Notes: generated by a model not told the origin, from the letters alone. Counted from the first letter of the stretch, positions 1 through 10,587 are shown. The stretch is 64,000 nucleotides of DNA from Misgurnus anguillicaudatus (GCF_027580225.2 NC_073354.2:6176001-6240000), one strand, 5' to 3'. Numbers and translations are program-made.

Positions 1-595
1 TCTAAAAACGTTTCATATAACGTTTTCCTAACTTTATTCTCATCCATAATGCAACGTTCTTAGAACATTTATTTTTAACATTCTTAAAACGTTAAATTGA
101 CCAGTTTTCTTGTCGTGATTAGAACGTTATTTAAAGGTTCTAAAAACGTTTCATATAACGTTTTCCTAACTTTTTTCTCATCCATAATACATCGTTCTTA
201 GAACATTTATTTTTAACATTCTTAAAACGTCAAAATGTCCAGTTTTCTTGTCATGATTAGAACGTTATCTAAAGGTTACAAAAACATTTTTCACAACATT
301 CACCTAACTTTCACATACTGTATAACATTCTTTTAATGGTTATTTTAAAATTATATCAACAATATAGTTATCATTTTAAACATTTGTGTTCAAAGGTTAT
401 AAAAAGTTTCTTACAATATTTTCAAAACTTTATTTTCACAAATATTCTTTAAACATTATTTTTTTATAATTCAAAACAATACAATATCCAGCTTTCTTAC
501 TTTCCATTATTTAAAGGTTACAAAACATTTTTGAGCATTTCACCAACTTTATGTCTTAGTACAATATCCTTTCAAAAATGTTTAACAAACATCAA
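1..595. repeat. AACGTT-rich tandem array, 138-bp unit, decaying rightward
   Basis: Two nearly identical 138-bp units occupy 1-138 and 139-276; both begin TCTAAAAACGTTTCATATAA. More degenerate units continue to about 595, recognisable by repeated 'aaaggtt' and 'aacattctt' words. The array probably continues left of the window. Its vocabulary (AACGTT, GTTCTTAGAAC) matches the 80-bp array at 17.9-23.6 kb, so the two may be relatives with different unit lengths. Confidence 0.85.
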
Positions 596-680
596 TTTAA
601 TTCAATTCAATTATATTTATACAGTGCTTTTCACAATAGTTCATCTTACCAAATCATCTGTACATGTAATAGAATATAAG
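594..680 (-). repeat. LINE or SINE 3'-tail fragment
   Basis: The stretch 'attcaattcaattatatttatacagtgcttttcacaa' (shown here in part) is the reverse complement of a common fish retroposon tail, in which GCGCTATA-like words are followed by AATAAA and TTGAATTGAATT. A second copy of the tail in the other orientation lies near 44990-45056. No coding part is attached. Confidence 0.5.
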
Positions 681-1120
681 ACGACACAGAAAAGAACCTC
701 AAAGTTTTAAATACAGTTAAGGATGGAGTATTTGAGGTTACATGGAGTTAATTCTTATATAAATAATATAATAAGAATTACTCCATTCCAAGCTAAATTA
801 TGAACATACAGTAATAGAACAGTGATAGAACAGTGTATGTAATATACTCCAACTCCAAACTATATACCAGTATTAACATAATTTTCTAAAGACGTTATAA
901 GGTTAATATCAGCAGTTTCCTAGTAAGCAAGCCACACAGAAACATTGGTCAAGGGGGAAACTTTTTCAGGGAGACAGAAATAAAAACCCAGTGAGAAAAC
1001 CAGGCTTAGCCAGGAGGTCCAGTTCCCATCTTACATGTTACAGCTGTAGTGTGGTGCAGTTTGTAACCAAGGAAAGAGACCCTGTTATTAATTTCAGCTA
1101 TAGAATTTAGTATATACTAT
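680..1120. other. AT-rich spacer with one small hairpin
   Basis: I see no gene here. A near-perfect inverted repeat at 742-786 (arms about 18 bp, ATGGAGTTAATTCTTATA and its complement) could form a hairpin. The rest is unremarkable AT-rich sequence. Confidence 0.5.
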
Positions 1121-1147
1121 GCTATATATATATATATATATATATAT
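1121..1147. repeat. (TA)n microsatellite
   Basis: About 13 uninterrupted TA dinucleotides. They sit where the left end of the adjacent Tc1-like relic would be expected, so they may have grown from its TA target site. Confidence 0.9.
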
Positions 1148-1149
1148 TC

Positions 1150-1958
1150 AGGCGTCACAGTTCGGTACAATGGAGGTAAAAGCAAAATAAAAATGTGAGG
1201 TATGCAGAAGAGCATCTCTAAACCCACAAAACGCTGAACCTTGAGGTGGATGGGCTACAGCAGCAGAAGACCACACCGGGTGTCACTCCTGACAGCAAAG
1301 AATAGGAAAACGAGGCTACAATTCTCACCAAAATTGGACAAAAGAAGATTGGAAAAACGTTTCCTGGTCTGATGAGTCTCGATTTCTGCTGCGACATTCT
1401 GATGGTAGGGTCAGAATTTGGCGTCAACAACATGAGAATGTGGATCCATCCTGCCTTGTATCAATGTTCAAGCTGCTGGTGCTGGTGTAATGGGTGTGGG
1501 GGATATTCTCTTGGCACGCTTTGGGCCCATTAGTACCAATTGAGCATCGTGTCAATGCCACAGCCTACCTGAGCATTGATTCTGACCATGTACATCCTTT
1601 TATGACCACAGTGTACCCATCTTCGGATGTCTACTTCCGGCAGAATAAATAATCTCAGACTGGTTTCTTGAACATGACAGTGAGTTCACTGTACTTAAAT
1701 GGCCTCCACAGTCACCAGATCTCAACCCAATAGAGCACCTTTGGGATGTGGTGGAACTGGAGATTCGCTTCATGGATGTGTAGCCAACGTATCTACAGCA
1801 ACTGCATGATGGTATCATGTGAATATGGACCAAAACCTCTGAGGAATTTTTCCAGTACCTCGTTGAATCTATGCCACGAAGGATTAAGGCAGTTCTGAAG
1901 GCAAAAGGGGTCCAACCCGGTACTAGTAAGCTGTACCTAATAAAGTGGCCGGTGAGTA
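1150..1958 (+). pseudogene. Tc1-like transposase relic, 5'-truncated
   Basis: The plus strand encodes degraded Tc1/mariner DDE transposase. Recognisable pieces include 'WSDESRF' near 1365-1390, 'TAYLSIDSDHV' near 1560-1590 and 'WPPQSPDLNPIEH'-like sequence near 1700-1740 in shifted frames. Frames are broken by stops and indels. The block that should encode the second catalytic Asp (DNAPCH) is missing between 'cggcagaataa' and 'ataatctcagac' near 1640-1655. The right end CTAATAAAGTGGCCGGTGAG followed by TA matches the family's terminal repeat; no left terminal repeat is visible. It cannot encode an active enzyme. It is related to, but a different subfamily from, the copy at 56295-57218. Confidence 0.88.
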
Positions 1959-2884
1959 TATGTGAGCAGTCATCAATTTAGCAGCATGAGGATGGGCATC
2001 AGGCGGATGAATGGTGGGATGAGCATCCCTCCAAATTGGAATTGGACCTGTCCGTCTCAGATTTCCTCGGTGAACCAGGATGAGACAGGGAAACAGAAAC
2101 AAGGTGCAATTAGTAAAGAGGCCCATCACATGTAGTGTTAAAGGCATTCATACAGTATAATAGATGCGGCATAAGTATGTATAGGAGATGAATTAGGTAA
2201 ATGCTTGGTTAAAGAGATAAGTCTTAGGCAGGGCAATAGTTTACTCTTTTATTTGTTCATTTTTTACTCATTTATTAAAAGTCACTTGATTTGTGGACAA
2301 AAAAGAAGCTGATTTAGAAGGCAACACTGTCATGACCACAACCTTCTTAAAACTGATGCTAATAATCGGAGCGCGCCATTAAAGGGACACTTCACCCATT
2401 TGCATTAAGCTTTGTATAGTCAGAATATGACTTACCCTTGTTCCTCGATGTGGAACATACTTTAAGGTGTCTGCAATGAAGGCATCACAGCTGGAACATC
2501 AGATTGAGACGGTCTACACTGGATGTGAACATTATAAATACAGACATGAATAATAGCTTTAAGCTTCAGTAGACAATGATTAAAATGTGTAAATAATTGC
2601 AACCAGGTTAGACTTTGTGAAATGCAGAATAGATCATTTAATAACACAATATAGCTTGAGTAAAAGTGTGATTATAGCTTTTTATAGAAAATGTTTATTC
2701 TGTTTCTCGAATCTGACTGGCTGAGAGTCTTTTCCAACCGCCAGAGATATTCCACCAGTACCATCCCGTGAACTGCTTTACCATTTCTATCATTTGCCAC
2801 TGGTCATTTTAAAATTAGTAATGGAGGCTTAAAGTCGTACAATTACATATTTGCGATTGGATAATGCAGCCACCAGAGCAGACT
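1959..2884. other. Intergenic, with one TTAA-MITE end at 2379-2455
   Basis: TTAA at 2379-2382 followed by AGGGACACTTCACCC and 'atttgcattaagctttgta' matches the left end of the elements at 9184 and 12994. No matching right end is visible, so this copy is a fragment. Nothing else is recognisable. Confidence 0.5.
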
Positions 2885-2892
2885 GTCTAGGA

Positions 2893-3397
2893 CAGTGTTT
2901 CCCAACCCTGGTCCTCGGGCACGCCCTCCCAGAAAGTTTTAGATGTCTCCTTATTTAAAACACCTGATTCGACTTTCTTTTCTTTCTTTCTTTTTTAACG
3001 GCATACCAGCTTCAAAGGCTATATTCATGGCGAGAATACAGTATAATTAAATCAAAGGAAGATTAAAATAGATGTTTCAAATTTATTTCCTCTAAAAATC
3101 TTAAAACCATGCTTGGGCTCACTTGATTAAAAACCTTTTCAAAACTATCAACAGAGTAAAAACGATTTCTTACAGGGGTAAATGTAATACAGTCTAAAAG
3201 GATATGTTTAATGGACAATGGATTTTGACAAGATGAACATTTTGGATGGTTTTTCCTGATTCGACTCATCAGCCTCCTTCTAAAATGGTAAACATGTGCC
3301 CCTAACAAGCTGATGAGTTAAATCAGGTGTGTTAAATAAGAAGACATCTAAAACTTTCTGGGAGGGGGTGCACGAGGACCAGGGTTGGGAAACACTG
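2893..3397. mobile_element. hAT-type MITE with 8-bp target duplication
   Basis: The ends are CAGTGTTTCCCAACCCTGG and its reverse complement. The direct repeats flanking them, GTCTAGGA at 2885-2892 and 3398-3405, are identical. An 8-bp duplication and a CAGTG terminus are typical of hAT elements. The inverted arms extend about 90 bp and are separated by a LINE fragment inserted in the left arm near position 2976. Confidence 0.93.
2980..3312 (-). pseudogene. 5'-truncated LINE 3' end nested in a hAT MITE
   Basis: The minus strand encodes the last ~80 residues of a non-LTR retrotransposon ORF2 (3308 to 3063). It has a C-x2-C plus H-x4-C arrangement, 'CSSCQNPLSIKHILLDC', typical of the RNase H/post-RT tail of jockey/I-like fish LINEs. 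It then runs through a short 3' UTR ('gccatgaatatagcc') to a TTCT-rich tail at 2980-2996. The original start is absent, so this is a 5'-truncated insertion. It landed inside the hAT MITE and is therefore younger than it. Confidence 0.82.
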
Positions 3398-3617
3398 GTC
3401 TAGGACTATCCTTAAGTCTTGTCTGTGAAAACAGGGTTTGTGTGTAAATTCATGTCAGACACTTAAAACAAGTGCAAAAGTACTAGGATAAACAAGTGCA
3501 TACAGCGTAGTATGTAATTTTTTTGTGTCACGCTCTTCCCTCTTTCTTGTCACATGCAATAAAAACTCATCCGTATCAGGAATCCATAGCAGAAGCAAGT
3601 AGTTTGGCACTAATGAG

Positions 3618-4401
3618 TAGGGGTGTCACGATTCTCCAAATCCTCGATTCGATTACATTTTCAATTCTGATGTCACGATTCAATTCAATTCTCGATTTTT
3701 AAATGAATTTTTTTAAGACAAAAAATTATATGCCTTTATTATTATTATTATTATTATAGTTTCACATTAACATGCACATTGCGTGCTTTTCCTCGCATGG
3801 GGCTTTGTGGGCTTTACTTTACGCGAGAGAGCTTGTAGAGAGAGAATTCCTTCTTGCACGCAGATAGACTTAATGCGCGCGTCTTGGACTCCTATTATCT
3901 GAACTAAAACCGGTGCGTCATAAGCAGCTGCGCTTCTCTCTGTCTCACGTGCATGCGCATCTCGCATCTGTCCAAAGTCTAAACATAAACTAAAGTAATA
4001 ATCCTTACGTATTTGTTCAGTTTTTATGCGTTTCATGCGAGCTGAGGCAAACTATATCTTTTGTTTAAAATATAACCCGCTGCATCTTGGCGGCTCTCTC
4101 GTGCACGTGCAGAGAGCTGCGCTCTGTCCGAAGGCAGATCACTAGGTAGTAATCCTGTTTATGATATGCATTCAAGGAGTTGTAGCAATACATCCCTCGT
4201 GTTTTAAAATATAAATCGCGTTCCGCTGGATGGATGTTTTTAAAGGCACTTCTGAGAGTTTATTTTCCCCCGCTTGGCAAGCCGACCGGACGTGACATGG
4301 GGGCGTGGCAGCATCGACGATCCAATTTTTTAATTCGAAGTTCGAGGTTGTGGCTTAATTTCGATCGATTTCGATTTAAAATCGAAATCGTGACACCCTT
4401 A
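3618..4401. mobile_element. hAT-type MITE with 8-bp target duplication (784 bp)
   Basis: Termini are TAGGGGTGTCACG on the left and the complement of TAAGGGTGTCACG on the right. Identical 8-bp repeats CTAATGAG flank it at 3610-3617 and 4402-4409. The subterminal sequence has CGATTCGATT-like words on both sides. A (TTA)n run lies at 3738-3756. The short ORFs inside resemble no transposase. Confidence 0.92.
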
Positions 4402-4636
4402 CTAATGAGTCAAACTAATGTTTAATATTGCTCTAGTAGTTGTGTGATTTGGCTTTATATCAGCGTGCTGATATAGTTTGTAAAAACAAACTGGTATAGA
4501 ATGATATAAAATGATGCACTGTCATTTGTACAACTGTAACAATAGAAGAGAATGGGGTTGGCGTTTACTAATGATGATATGTTTGTTATCGTTTACTTTA
4601 GTACTTATGCTTGTTTTTTATTTGTCTTTGACATGT
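4402..4636. other. Short spacer between two hAT elements
   Basis: Nothing recognisable except a small inverted repeat near 4460-4480 (TATCAGCGTGCTGATATA). Confidence 0.4.
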
Positions 4637-4641
4637 ATAAA

Positions 4642-6487
4642 CAGGGAACTACACTAACCTTTTCCACTGGTGGCACTTGCGCTACCAACTTTTTCAGTTA
4701 CTGGCGCAAAATATGATTTGGTCGCACATATTTTTTTCAAGTTATATTAAGGCGCTCTGGTTAATAATGAACAATAATGAAACTGTATTGCATACAGATA
4801 TGCTTTTTATTTTACTTGCCATCTTTTAAACCACATGCCGCCTTGTTTTCTTAAACGTTGCAGTCAGTGTTTCCCACAGATCTGAAATTTACTTGGTGGA
4901 GGTAACCGGTAAAAAGGGCAATCATTACCCACTGACAAATAATGGTCTACTATACATGTGACGAAGAACTAATAATGTGTGACACAACACAATACTTTGA
5001 TTTAGGGATGCATATCAATTAATCGCGATTAATCTATAGCAGAATAACAGTTTTTGTTTACATATATGTGTGTGTACTGTGTATAATAACTTTGTATAGT
5101 TAAATGCACGCACATGCATGTATATATTTAAGCAATGTTTACATATGTATATACATTTGTATATTTATGTATAATTTATATTATATATAAATATAAATAC
5201 TTAGTATATAAATATATTTTTTTCTTAAAATTATACATGCATGTGTGCATATTTATATATACATAATTATTATACACAGTTCACACACATATATGATGTA
5301 AACAAAAACCTTTATTCTGCTATAGATTAATCGCGATTAATTGATATGCATCCCTACTTTGATTTATTGAAAATTAATATTAATTTCACATTATATTTCA
5401 TTAATCTAAACACTCCAAACTTTCTTTGCCATTAACAAAGCTGACACTGTTTGTCAAAGTACCACGAAAACACTTACTGTTTTTGCACTGATATATGAAG
5501 CAATTAGACCCCTTTTATCAAACTCAATATAATACAATACTATGTATAGTATATTAATAGACAGTGCAGGTCTATAGATTATAAATGTGACTGATGTTAT
5601 GACTGATGTTATAATGGTAATAATTACTATTAAATAGGCACTTTTACTGCTTCTGCTCTATCTTTCTATTTCTCTCTTGCCGATTTAAAAAGCTTAATCC
5701 ACTTATTATTTCAATAATATTATTCCACTTATTTTATTTTCAAATCTACTCGCTGTCCCGATGACAAACTTTACATTGCTTTGCTCGTTTAGTGCAATGG
5801 GCTTGACATTAGCACTGCTTTTTTACTACAATCTGTGCAAACTTAATATGGATATGGTTTTAGAAAATATATGGTTTATTAATAATAAGATTATTAAAAA
5901 CATGTGAGAAAGAAAACGCAGCGCGTGGTCGTAACAAGAACCATCGCCATAGAAACCGAAGGCACGCTAAACTGCACTCGAGCTTTAGCGCGGTAGCGCT
6001 CATGGCAGTTTTCCGATCGACTCGGGTTATAAACTCAATATTAATCAGACTTGGGACCCAAAGTAATTAAACTAGGACCTAACCGGACCCGACAGACCAT
6101 TTAAAATATAAACCCGGAACCATACGGGTCCCGCGTCCTCAGTGAAGAAAGACCTCTGCTCAAGTTCAGAAACATGGAAGACACTGCGCTTGCGTCGCGT
6201 CGCACCTAATTATTCATTGAGAAACAGCTGAGCACGCAAACGCACACTGATGGGGAGAGACACGACGTGCTTTCACGCAAAATGAAGCCAACGTGTTGAT
6301 GGCTCAGAGCACGTTATAAAACGTATTCTTAAAATCCACATTTATGTTTTAATAAATGCTCATAGTAAATCATAGCATATTGTCTAAAACATTAGGTAGC
6401 ACATTTGCGACCCATTAAAAATTAGGGTCGCAACGGCAGTTCAAAAGGTCGCATATGCGACCATTTTGGTCGCAGTGTAGCTCCCTG
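4642..6487. mobile_element. hAT-like element with 5-bp target duplication (1846 bp)
   Basis: Termini are CAGGGAACTACACT and the complement of CAGGGAGCTACACT. The flanking repeat is only 5 bp: ATAAA at 4637-4641 and 6488-6492. Near the right end lies a perfect 16-bp palindrome GGTCGCATATGCGACC (about 6449-6464) followed by GGTCGCAGTGTAG. The element at 10717-14946 has the same terminal architecture. No transposase ORF survives, so it is non-autonomous. A palindromic MITE (5003-5356) is nested inside. Confidence 0.82.
5003..5356. mobile_element. Palindromic hAT MITE, 8-bp duplication (354 bp)
   Basis: The element begins TAGGGATGCATATCAATTAA and ends with the complement. Both ends carry the palindromic ATTAATCGCGATTAAT. 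Target duplication CTTTGATT at 4995-5002 and 5357-5364 is exact. The AT-rich core closely resembles the core of the element at 6839-7187, although the two have different ends. Confidence 0.93.
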
Positions 6488-6577
6488 ATAAATACACAGT
6501 TTCCCAGACAGGGCTTATCCAGAATAGTCCCAGACCAAATAAGTCCCAGACTAAAATGCATGTTTGAGCTGCCTTAA

Positions 6578-6728
6578 AGGTGTAGCGGAGGATTTTCTAA
6601 AATTTTTGAAAAGAACCGACTTCTTCAATTTTTTAAAAAATGCAATTGCGAAACACTCCTGATTGACAACTAGGAGGACCAATAGTCTTGATGATCCACC
6701 CGGAAAAAGAAAATCCTCCGCAATACCT
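6578..6728. mobile_element. TTAA-flanked MITE (151 bp)
   Basis: TTAA occurs at 6574-6577 and 6729-6732. The inner ends AGGTGTAGCGGAGGATTTTC and 'gaaaatcctccgcaatacct' are inverted repeats. TTAA duplication suggests piggyBac-like mobilisation. It is nested in the 6495-7264 MITE. Confidence 0.85.
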
Positions 6729-6838
6729 TTAATTTAAAAACATCTTGCACTGATATATTTTAACATGTTTTGTCTTAAGATTCACCCCAGTACTGGTTTT
6801 TGTAAGGTATGTTTGTAAAAAACTACTAATATCCTAAT

Positions 6839-7187
6839 TAGAGCTGGGCATAGATTAATCTAGATTAATTACATGCAAAATAAAAGTTATTTTTTGCATA
6901 ATATGAGTTTGTGCTGTGTGTAATAATTATGTTTAAATAAATACACACACATTCATGTATGTATTTAAGAAACATTTACATGTGTATATATATTTATTTA
7001 TATTTTTATATATTATATATAAATAAAAACATTATATATAAATAAAACATTTCTTAAATGTACATATATGTATGTGTGTGTGTTTACATATACATAATAT
7101 TTACACACAGCACAAACTCATATATTTTGCAAAAAATTACTTTTATTTTGTATGAGATTAATCTAGATTAATCTATGCCCAGCTCTA
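6839..7187. mobile_element. Palindromic hAT MITE, 8-bp duplication (349 bp)
   Basis: Ends are TAGAGCTGGGCATAGATTAA and its complement. Target duplication ATCCTAAT at 6831-6838 and 7188-7195 is exact. The internal AT-rich palindrome (TGTGTAATAATTATGT, CACACACATTCATGTATG) is shared with 5003-5356. Confidence 0.93.
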
Positions 7188-7405
7188 ATCCTAATATAAC
7201 TAAGGCCTAATATAATATCCTAATATAACTGGATTAGTCCAAACCCTGTCCAGGAAACTGCCCCAAAGTGTTTAAATAGTGTTTCTGCAGGTGAATGTTG
7301 TGCCAGATTTTTCCTGTCACAAATATTTGATCGACTGCTCAAATCATTAGATTAGCCTTTCCTACTAATTCTAAAAGCCGATCAGAAACAGAAATAATGG
7401 TTGCA

Positions 7406-7690
7406 TACGTAAGAAATAATTGATGACGGGCAGCTGGATAATTCAAAATAATGCACACTCAAGGTGGTAATGCGGCACATCACGAAGCTGAGTGTGCATT
7501 ATTTTTAAATAACTCAAAGGATCAGAGTCAATTATTCCTCTTATACCACGGTTACAAAAGACATTGCTTGGTTGGTTACATTTGACAGGTCAGGTGTGCA
7601 TTTATCGAAAAATAATGCATACCTGTGAAACATTTGTTAATCAGAAGCATTCAACAGCCATGGGGTATAATTGATTATAACATTACATTG
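7406..7690 (+). repeat. Dispersed repeat with GTGTGCATTATT hairpin, copy 1
   Basis: It begins near 'gtaagaaataattgatgacggg' (in part) and contains AATAATGCACAC and its complement GTGTGCATTATT at 7448-7503, then 'tcaattattcctcttata'. The same sequence, in the same orientation, occurs at 63742-64000. Its ends both contain ATAATTG-like words, so it may be an old MITE. The class is not determined. Confidence 0.75.
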
Positions 7691-7850
7691 ACGCATTCGG
7701 CAAACGCTATTATCTTAAGGGACTTACAGTGCATTACAAGGTATTATGTATTTTTTCAGTATGTGTTCCTAGAGTTTCGAACCCATGAACTTTTGCATTG
7801 CTAATGCAATGCTCTACCTCTGAGCTTTACAGAAACATAAAAAAAAAATG
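7678..7850 (-). repeat. tRNA-derived SINE
   Basis: Read on the minus strand it starts with a tRNA-like head. The A-box-like 'AGCTCAGAGGTAGAGC' lies near 7825 and the B-box-like GGGTTCGAAACTC at 7775-7787. It ends with a 3' tail resembling the fish tail in which 'gtaagtcgctttggataaaagcgtctgc' (quoted only in part by family) is typical. Another copy lies at 27487-27650 in plus orientation. Confidence 0.78.
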
Positions 7851-8007
7851 TTTGTTAAATGAACTTGTATAGGAGTTATTCGATCTACGTCATCAATGTT
7901 CGCGGCGGCCATATTGTTGACATAGAACTGTCAGTCTGTCAATTGACAAGCGAGGCAGCGTGGGTATTATGCATGGTATTATCGATGTAATTTTTTTAAA
8001 CCGCGCG

Positions 8008-8177
8008 ATGGTGTGTGGTGTAATACACGACTGTTCTAACAACAGCAAAAAGAACCCCGGAATTAGTTTTTATGCGATACCGACTGTCAGAAAACATGAA
8101 AGGAAGGAGACAGAGGAGTTGAACCAGAGAAGGAGAGACTCCCAACAGCAAAGTCTGTCCCCATCATTTTACCACAG
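8008..8177 (+). CDS. Partial THAP zinc-finger domain exon
   Basis: The frame opened at 8008 reads MVCGVIHDCSNNSKKNPGIS and continues with a 'FYAIP' motif. This fits the first half of a THAP domain (C-x2-5-C, N, then an F-x-x-x-P element). The second zinc-binding pair (C-x2-H), AVPTIF-like box and remaining domain are absent before a splice-donor-like CAG|GTAACG at 8177/8178, so they should lie on a further exon that I do not see. An earlier in-frame ATG at 7960 exists, but THAP proteins usually start just before the first Cys. The end of the exon includes one copy of a 25-bp direct repeat. The THAP domain binds DNA in transposases and host regulators; here it is probably a transposon relic. 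Confidence 0.6.
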
Positions 8178-8225
8178 GTAACGTTAGAAATATATGCCTC
8201 ACAGCAAAGTCTGTCCCCATCATTT
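8145..8225. repeat. 25-bp perfect direct repeat, 56-bp period
   Basis: ACAGCAAAGTCTGTCCCCAT followed by CATTT occurs at 8145-8169 and again at 8201-8225. The first copy is in the THAP exon, the second just after its donor site. It looks like a local tandem duplication. Confidence 0.85.
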
Positions 8226-8359
8226 AATCACATATGGTTAGCTGTACGCAGTGGCTGAAACTGCTCTTTCAATTAAGCTGCCATAAATTGAGACAGTTAT
8301 TAAATTAGGATTAATAACTTTATGAACATAGGTCTGGCATTGATACTAGGTAGGGAATT

Positions 8360-8795
8360 AAGGGCCGTTCACATTATAACAATAACTATAAAAAATATAG
8401 TTTTGAAAATCGTTTTATATTAAAGAGAATAGCGGAGCTCAAACCAAAACTATAACGATGCAGATACAATGAATTGAACTTCAACTGCACGAGCACTTAA
8501 AATGACAGTGAAGCTCATTGAGGTCTATAACATTAGATTACCTGCAGTTGCTGTGAAAATTGACATAATGTTTTTTTTAATCTATTACATTAACTAACTG
8601 TTATGCCAAAAGGTAAGAGATTACACAAACTATTATATTCACTGTTTAGAGTTACGCGAAACGCAGCGTGTTGAGGACATACAAGCAATATTAAAGGCAA
8701 GTGATTTGCGCGAGTGCCGTGAGCGAATTAGCATAAACGTATTGTTTGGTGATGTGGACGATAATATAGTTATCGTTATAATGTGAACAGCCCTT
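8360..8795. mobile_element. MITE with AAGGGCCGTTCACATT ends (436 bp)
   Basis: The left end AAGGGCCGTTCACATTATAA pairs with the right end 'ttataatgtgaacagccctt'. AACTATA/TATAGTTAT words follow on both sides. No clear target duplication is visible. It is nested in the THAP element. Confidence 0.8.
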
Positions 8796-9183
8796 CAGTG
8801 CTTGTATGATGTATGCGGATACTGTATGAACGATATAGTTATAAATATCCAGATAAGTTACGCCTGGCAATAAGGACGGATCTTTACTTAAGGCTATTGG
8901 GTCTATTTGATATGGTTCCACACCAATCAAGCTTATCTTCTCTTAATACTGACGAGATGATGCCATTTAGGCTACTGCTCCCCTCAACTCTAGGGGCAGG
9001 ACAGATGTCATGTCAACAAGATGGCCGCGGTTAGCTACTTCCAGTGTTTGCGAATAAGCCCTATACAGGGAGTGCAGAACTACTAGGCAAGCTGTATTTT
9101 TGAGGATTACTTTTGTTATTGTACAACTACAGTGCTCCTGGTCAACTCAAAATGCCAACAAACCCTCAAACCGGAACACTTAA

Positions 9184-9508
9184 AGGAGCACTTCACCCAC
9201 AGAAACATTAATCTTCATTGAAAGTGTCTCATATTTGTAGTCGAAATGTAACATACATTTCGAATTTGGTGCCAATTTGACTGAGAAAAGGGCTGTTTGT
9301 AGTCTCACCTGCTCAAGAAAGATATTGGACTTCCTTCTTTCAATGATGCAAAATGATGATTTTTACATCATTGAAAGAAGGAAGTGCAACACTGAAATAT
9401 ATATTTCTCCTGTTTCAGCAGCAACTGAGGAAATTATGCACGACCATTCAAAAACATGACTAGGGTTCTAACTATACAAAGATTAATGCAAATGGGTGAA
9501 GTGTCCCT
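9184..9508. mobile_element. TTAA-flanked MITE (325 bp)
   Basis: TTAA at 9180-9183 and 9509-9512. Inner ends AGGAGCACTTCACCCA and 'tgggtgaagtgtccct' are inverted. The internal sequence ('ttccttctttcaatgatg' and its complement) forms a hairpin at 9322-9390. It is a short relative of the 1.5-kb element at 12994-14523. It interrupts the left arm of the foldback Tc1. Confidence 0.9.
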
Positions 9509-9725
9509 TTAAGTAGTAAAAGTGAAATTTTGGCTTTCTTAAGAGAATATTTCTATGTACATCATTATTAGGCAACTATTAGTGTGCAGAATTATTATGC
9601 AACTAAATGAAAAACAAAGATTTTGCCATCTCACTTGTTTTTTTTTTCACCTGTTAAAGTGAGAACAACAAACAAACTCCACATCTACAAAAAAAAACCA
9701 ATAAAACAATAAAAAATATATAAAC

Positions 9726-10105
9726 TCAGTGTCCAATATAGCCACCCTTCTTTTCGATAACAGTCACAAGGCTTCCATTCACGGATTCAGTCAGTTTCTT
9801 GATCTGGTCTGAACCAACATTTTGTGCAGCCACAACCACAGCCTCCCAGACACTGTTCAGAGAGGTGTACTGTTTACCTTCACTGTAAATGTCCTGCTTA
9901 AGAAGGGATCAAAAGTTCTCAATAGGGTTTAAGTCAGGTGAAGAAGGGGGCCATGTCATTAGTTTTTCATCTCTAAGGCCTTTACTGGCCAGCCACTCAG
10001 TTGAGTACTTTGATGCATGTGCAGAAGCGTTGTCTTGCATAAAAAAAGTCTTCTTGAAAGATGCAGATTTTTTCCTGTACCACTGCTTGAAGAAAGTGTC
10101 TTCTA
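9726..10105 (-). pseudogene. Tc1-type transposase C-terminal half, left arm
   Basis: Reading from 10105 leftward gives a degraded Tc1-like catalytic region ending at the complement of TCA (9726-9728). Peptide pieces such as 'KKGGYIG', 'TESVNGRL' and 'NPIENF' can be read with frame shifts. The helix-turn-helix half and first catalytic Asp are absent. It is the mirror image of 10217-10587, so the pair arose by inverted duplication, not by two insertions. Confidence 0.8.
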
Positions 10106-10216
10106 AAAATTGTCAGTAGGTCTGAGAGTTGTTTTTTATTTCCATTTTCAACCCAAAAAGGTCCAACAAGCTTATCTTTAATTATACTTGTCTGTGCCTG
10201 CCTGCCTGTAATGTAG

Positions 10217-10587
10217 AAGACACTTTCCTCAAGCAGTGGTACAGGAAAAAGTTTGCATCTTTCAAGAAGACTGATTATTTTGCAAGACAATGCTCCATCA
10301 CATACATCAAAGTACTCCACTGCATGGCTGGCCAGTAAATGCTTTAAAGATGAAAAACTAATGACATGGCCCCTTCTTCACCTGACTTAAACCCTATTGA
10401 GATCTTTTGAGCCCTTCTTAAGCAGGACATTTACACTGAAGGTAAACGGTACACCTCTCTGAACAGTGTCTGGGAGGCTGTGGTTGCACAAAATGTTGGT
10501 TCAGACCAGATCAAGAAACTGACTGAATCCGTGAATGGAAGGCTTGTGACTGTTATCGAAAAGAAGGGTGGCTATATTGGTCACTGA
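10217..10587 (+). pseudogene. Tc1-type transposase C-terminal half, right arm
   Basis: On the plus strand the sequence contains 'DNAPSHTSKYST' near 10290-10325, 'PSSPDLNPIE' near 10370-10405 and 'LTESVNGRLVTVIEKKGGYI' near 10518-10580, ending with TGA at 10585-10587. Premature stops and shifts break the frame. The DNAP and NPIE blocks hold the second Asp and the Glu of the DDE triad; everything upstream is missing. It pairs base-for-base with the left arm. Confidence 0.82.

Larger units (their letters stand above)
6495..7264. mobile_element. MITE with ACAGTTTCCC ends, carrying two nested MITEs
   Basis: The left end ACAGTTTCCCAGACAGGG pairs with 'ccctgtccaggaaactg' on the right. After removing the two nested insertions, about 255 bp remain. 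That agrees with the complete relative at 51909-52136 (228 bp), which shares the motif 'gtttcccGGACAGGG'. It lies next to the 3' duplication of the 4642-6487 element. Confidence 0.8.
7868..9065 (+). mobile_element. THAP-domain element, P-like (1198 bp)
   Basis: The terminal inverted repeats are TATAGGAGTTATTCG at 7868-7882 and the complement of TATAGGGCTTATTCG at 9051-9065. Farther in, CGCGGCGGCCATATTGTTGA on the left matches the complement of 'tcaacaagatggccgcgg' on the right, so the subterminal regions are also inverted. It carries a THAP-type exon (8008-8177). P elements encode THAP transposases, so a P-like origin is the best guess. No 8-bp duplication can be confirmed. A later Tc1-type element inserted at the TA within the right end, and a MITE lies inside at 8360-8795. 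Confidence 0.6.

Noticed and set aside
4637..6492. 8-bp hAT duplication for the 4642-6487 element
   Set aside because: TGTATAAA and ATAAATAC do not match over 8 bp; only the 5-bp ATAAA is shared, as for the related element at 10717.
7775..7830. Functional tRNA gene
   Set aside because: Only A- and B-box-like words remain; the cloverleaf arms do not pair and a SINE tail follows.
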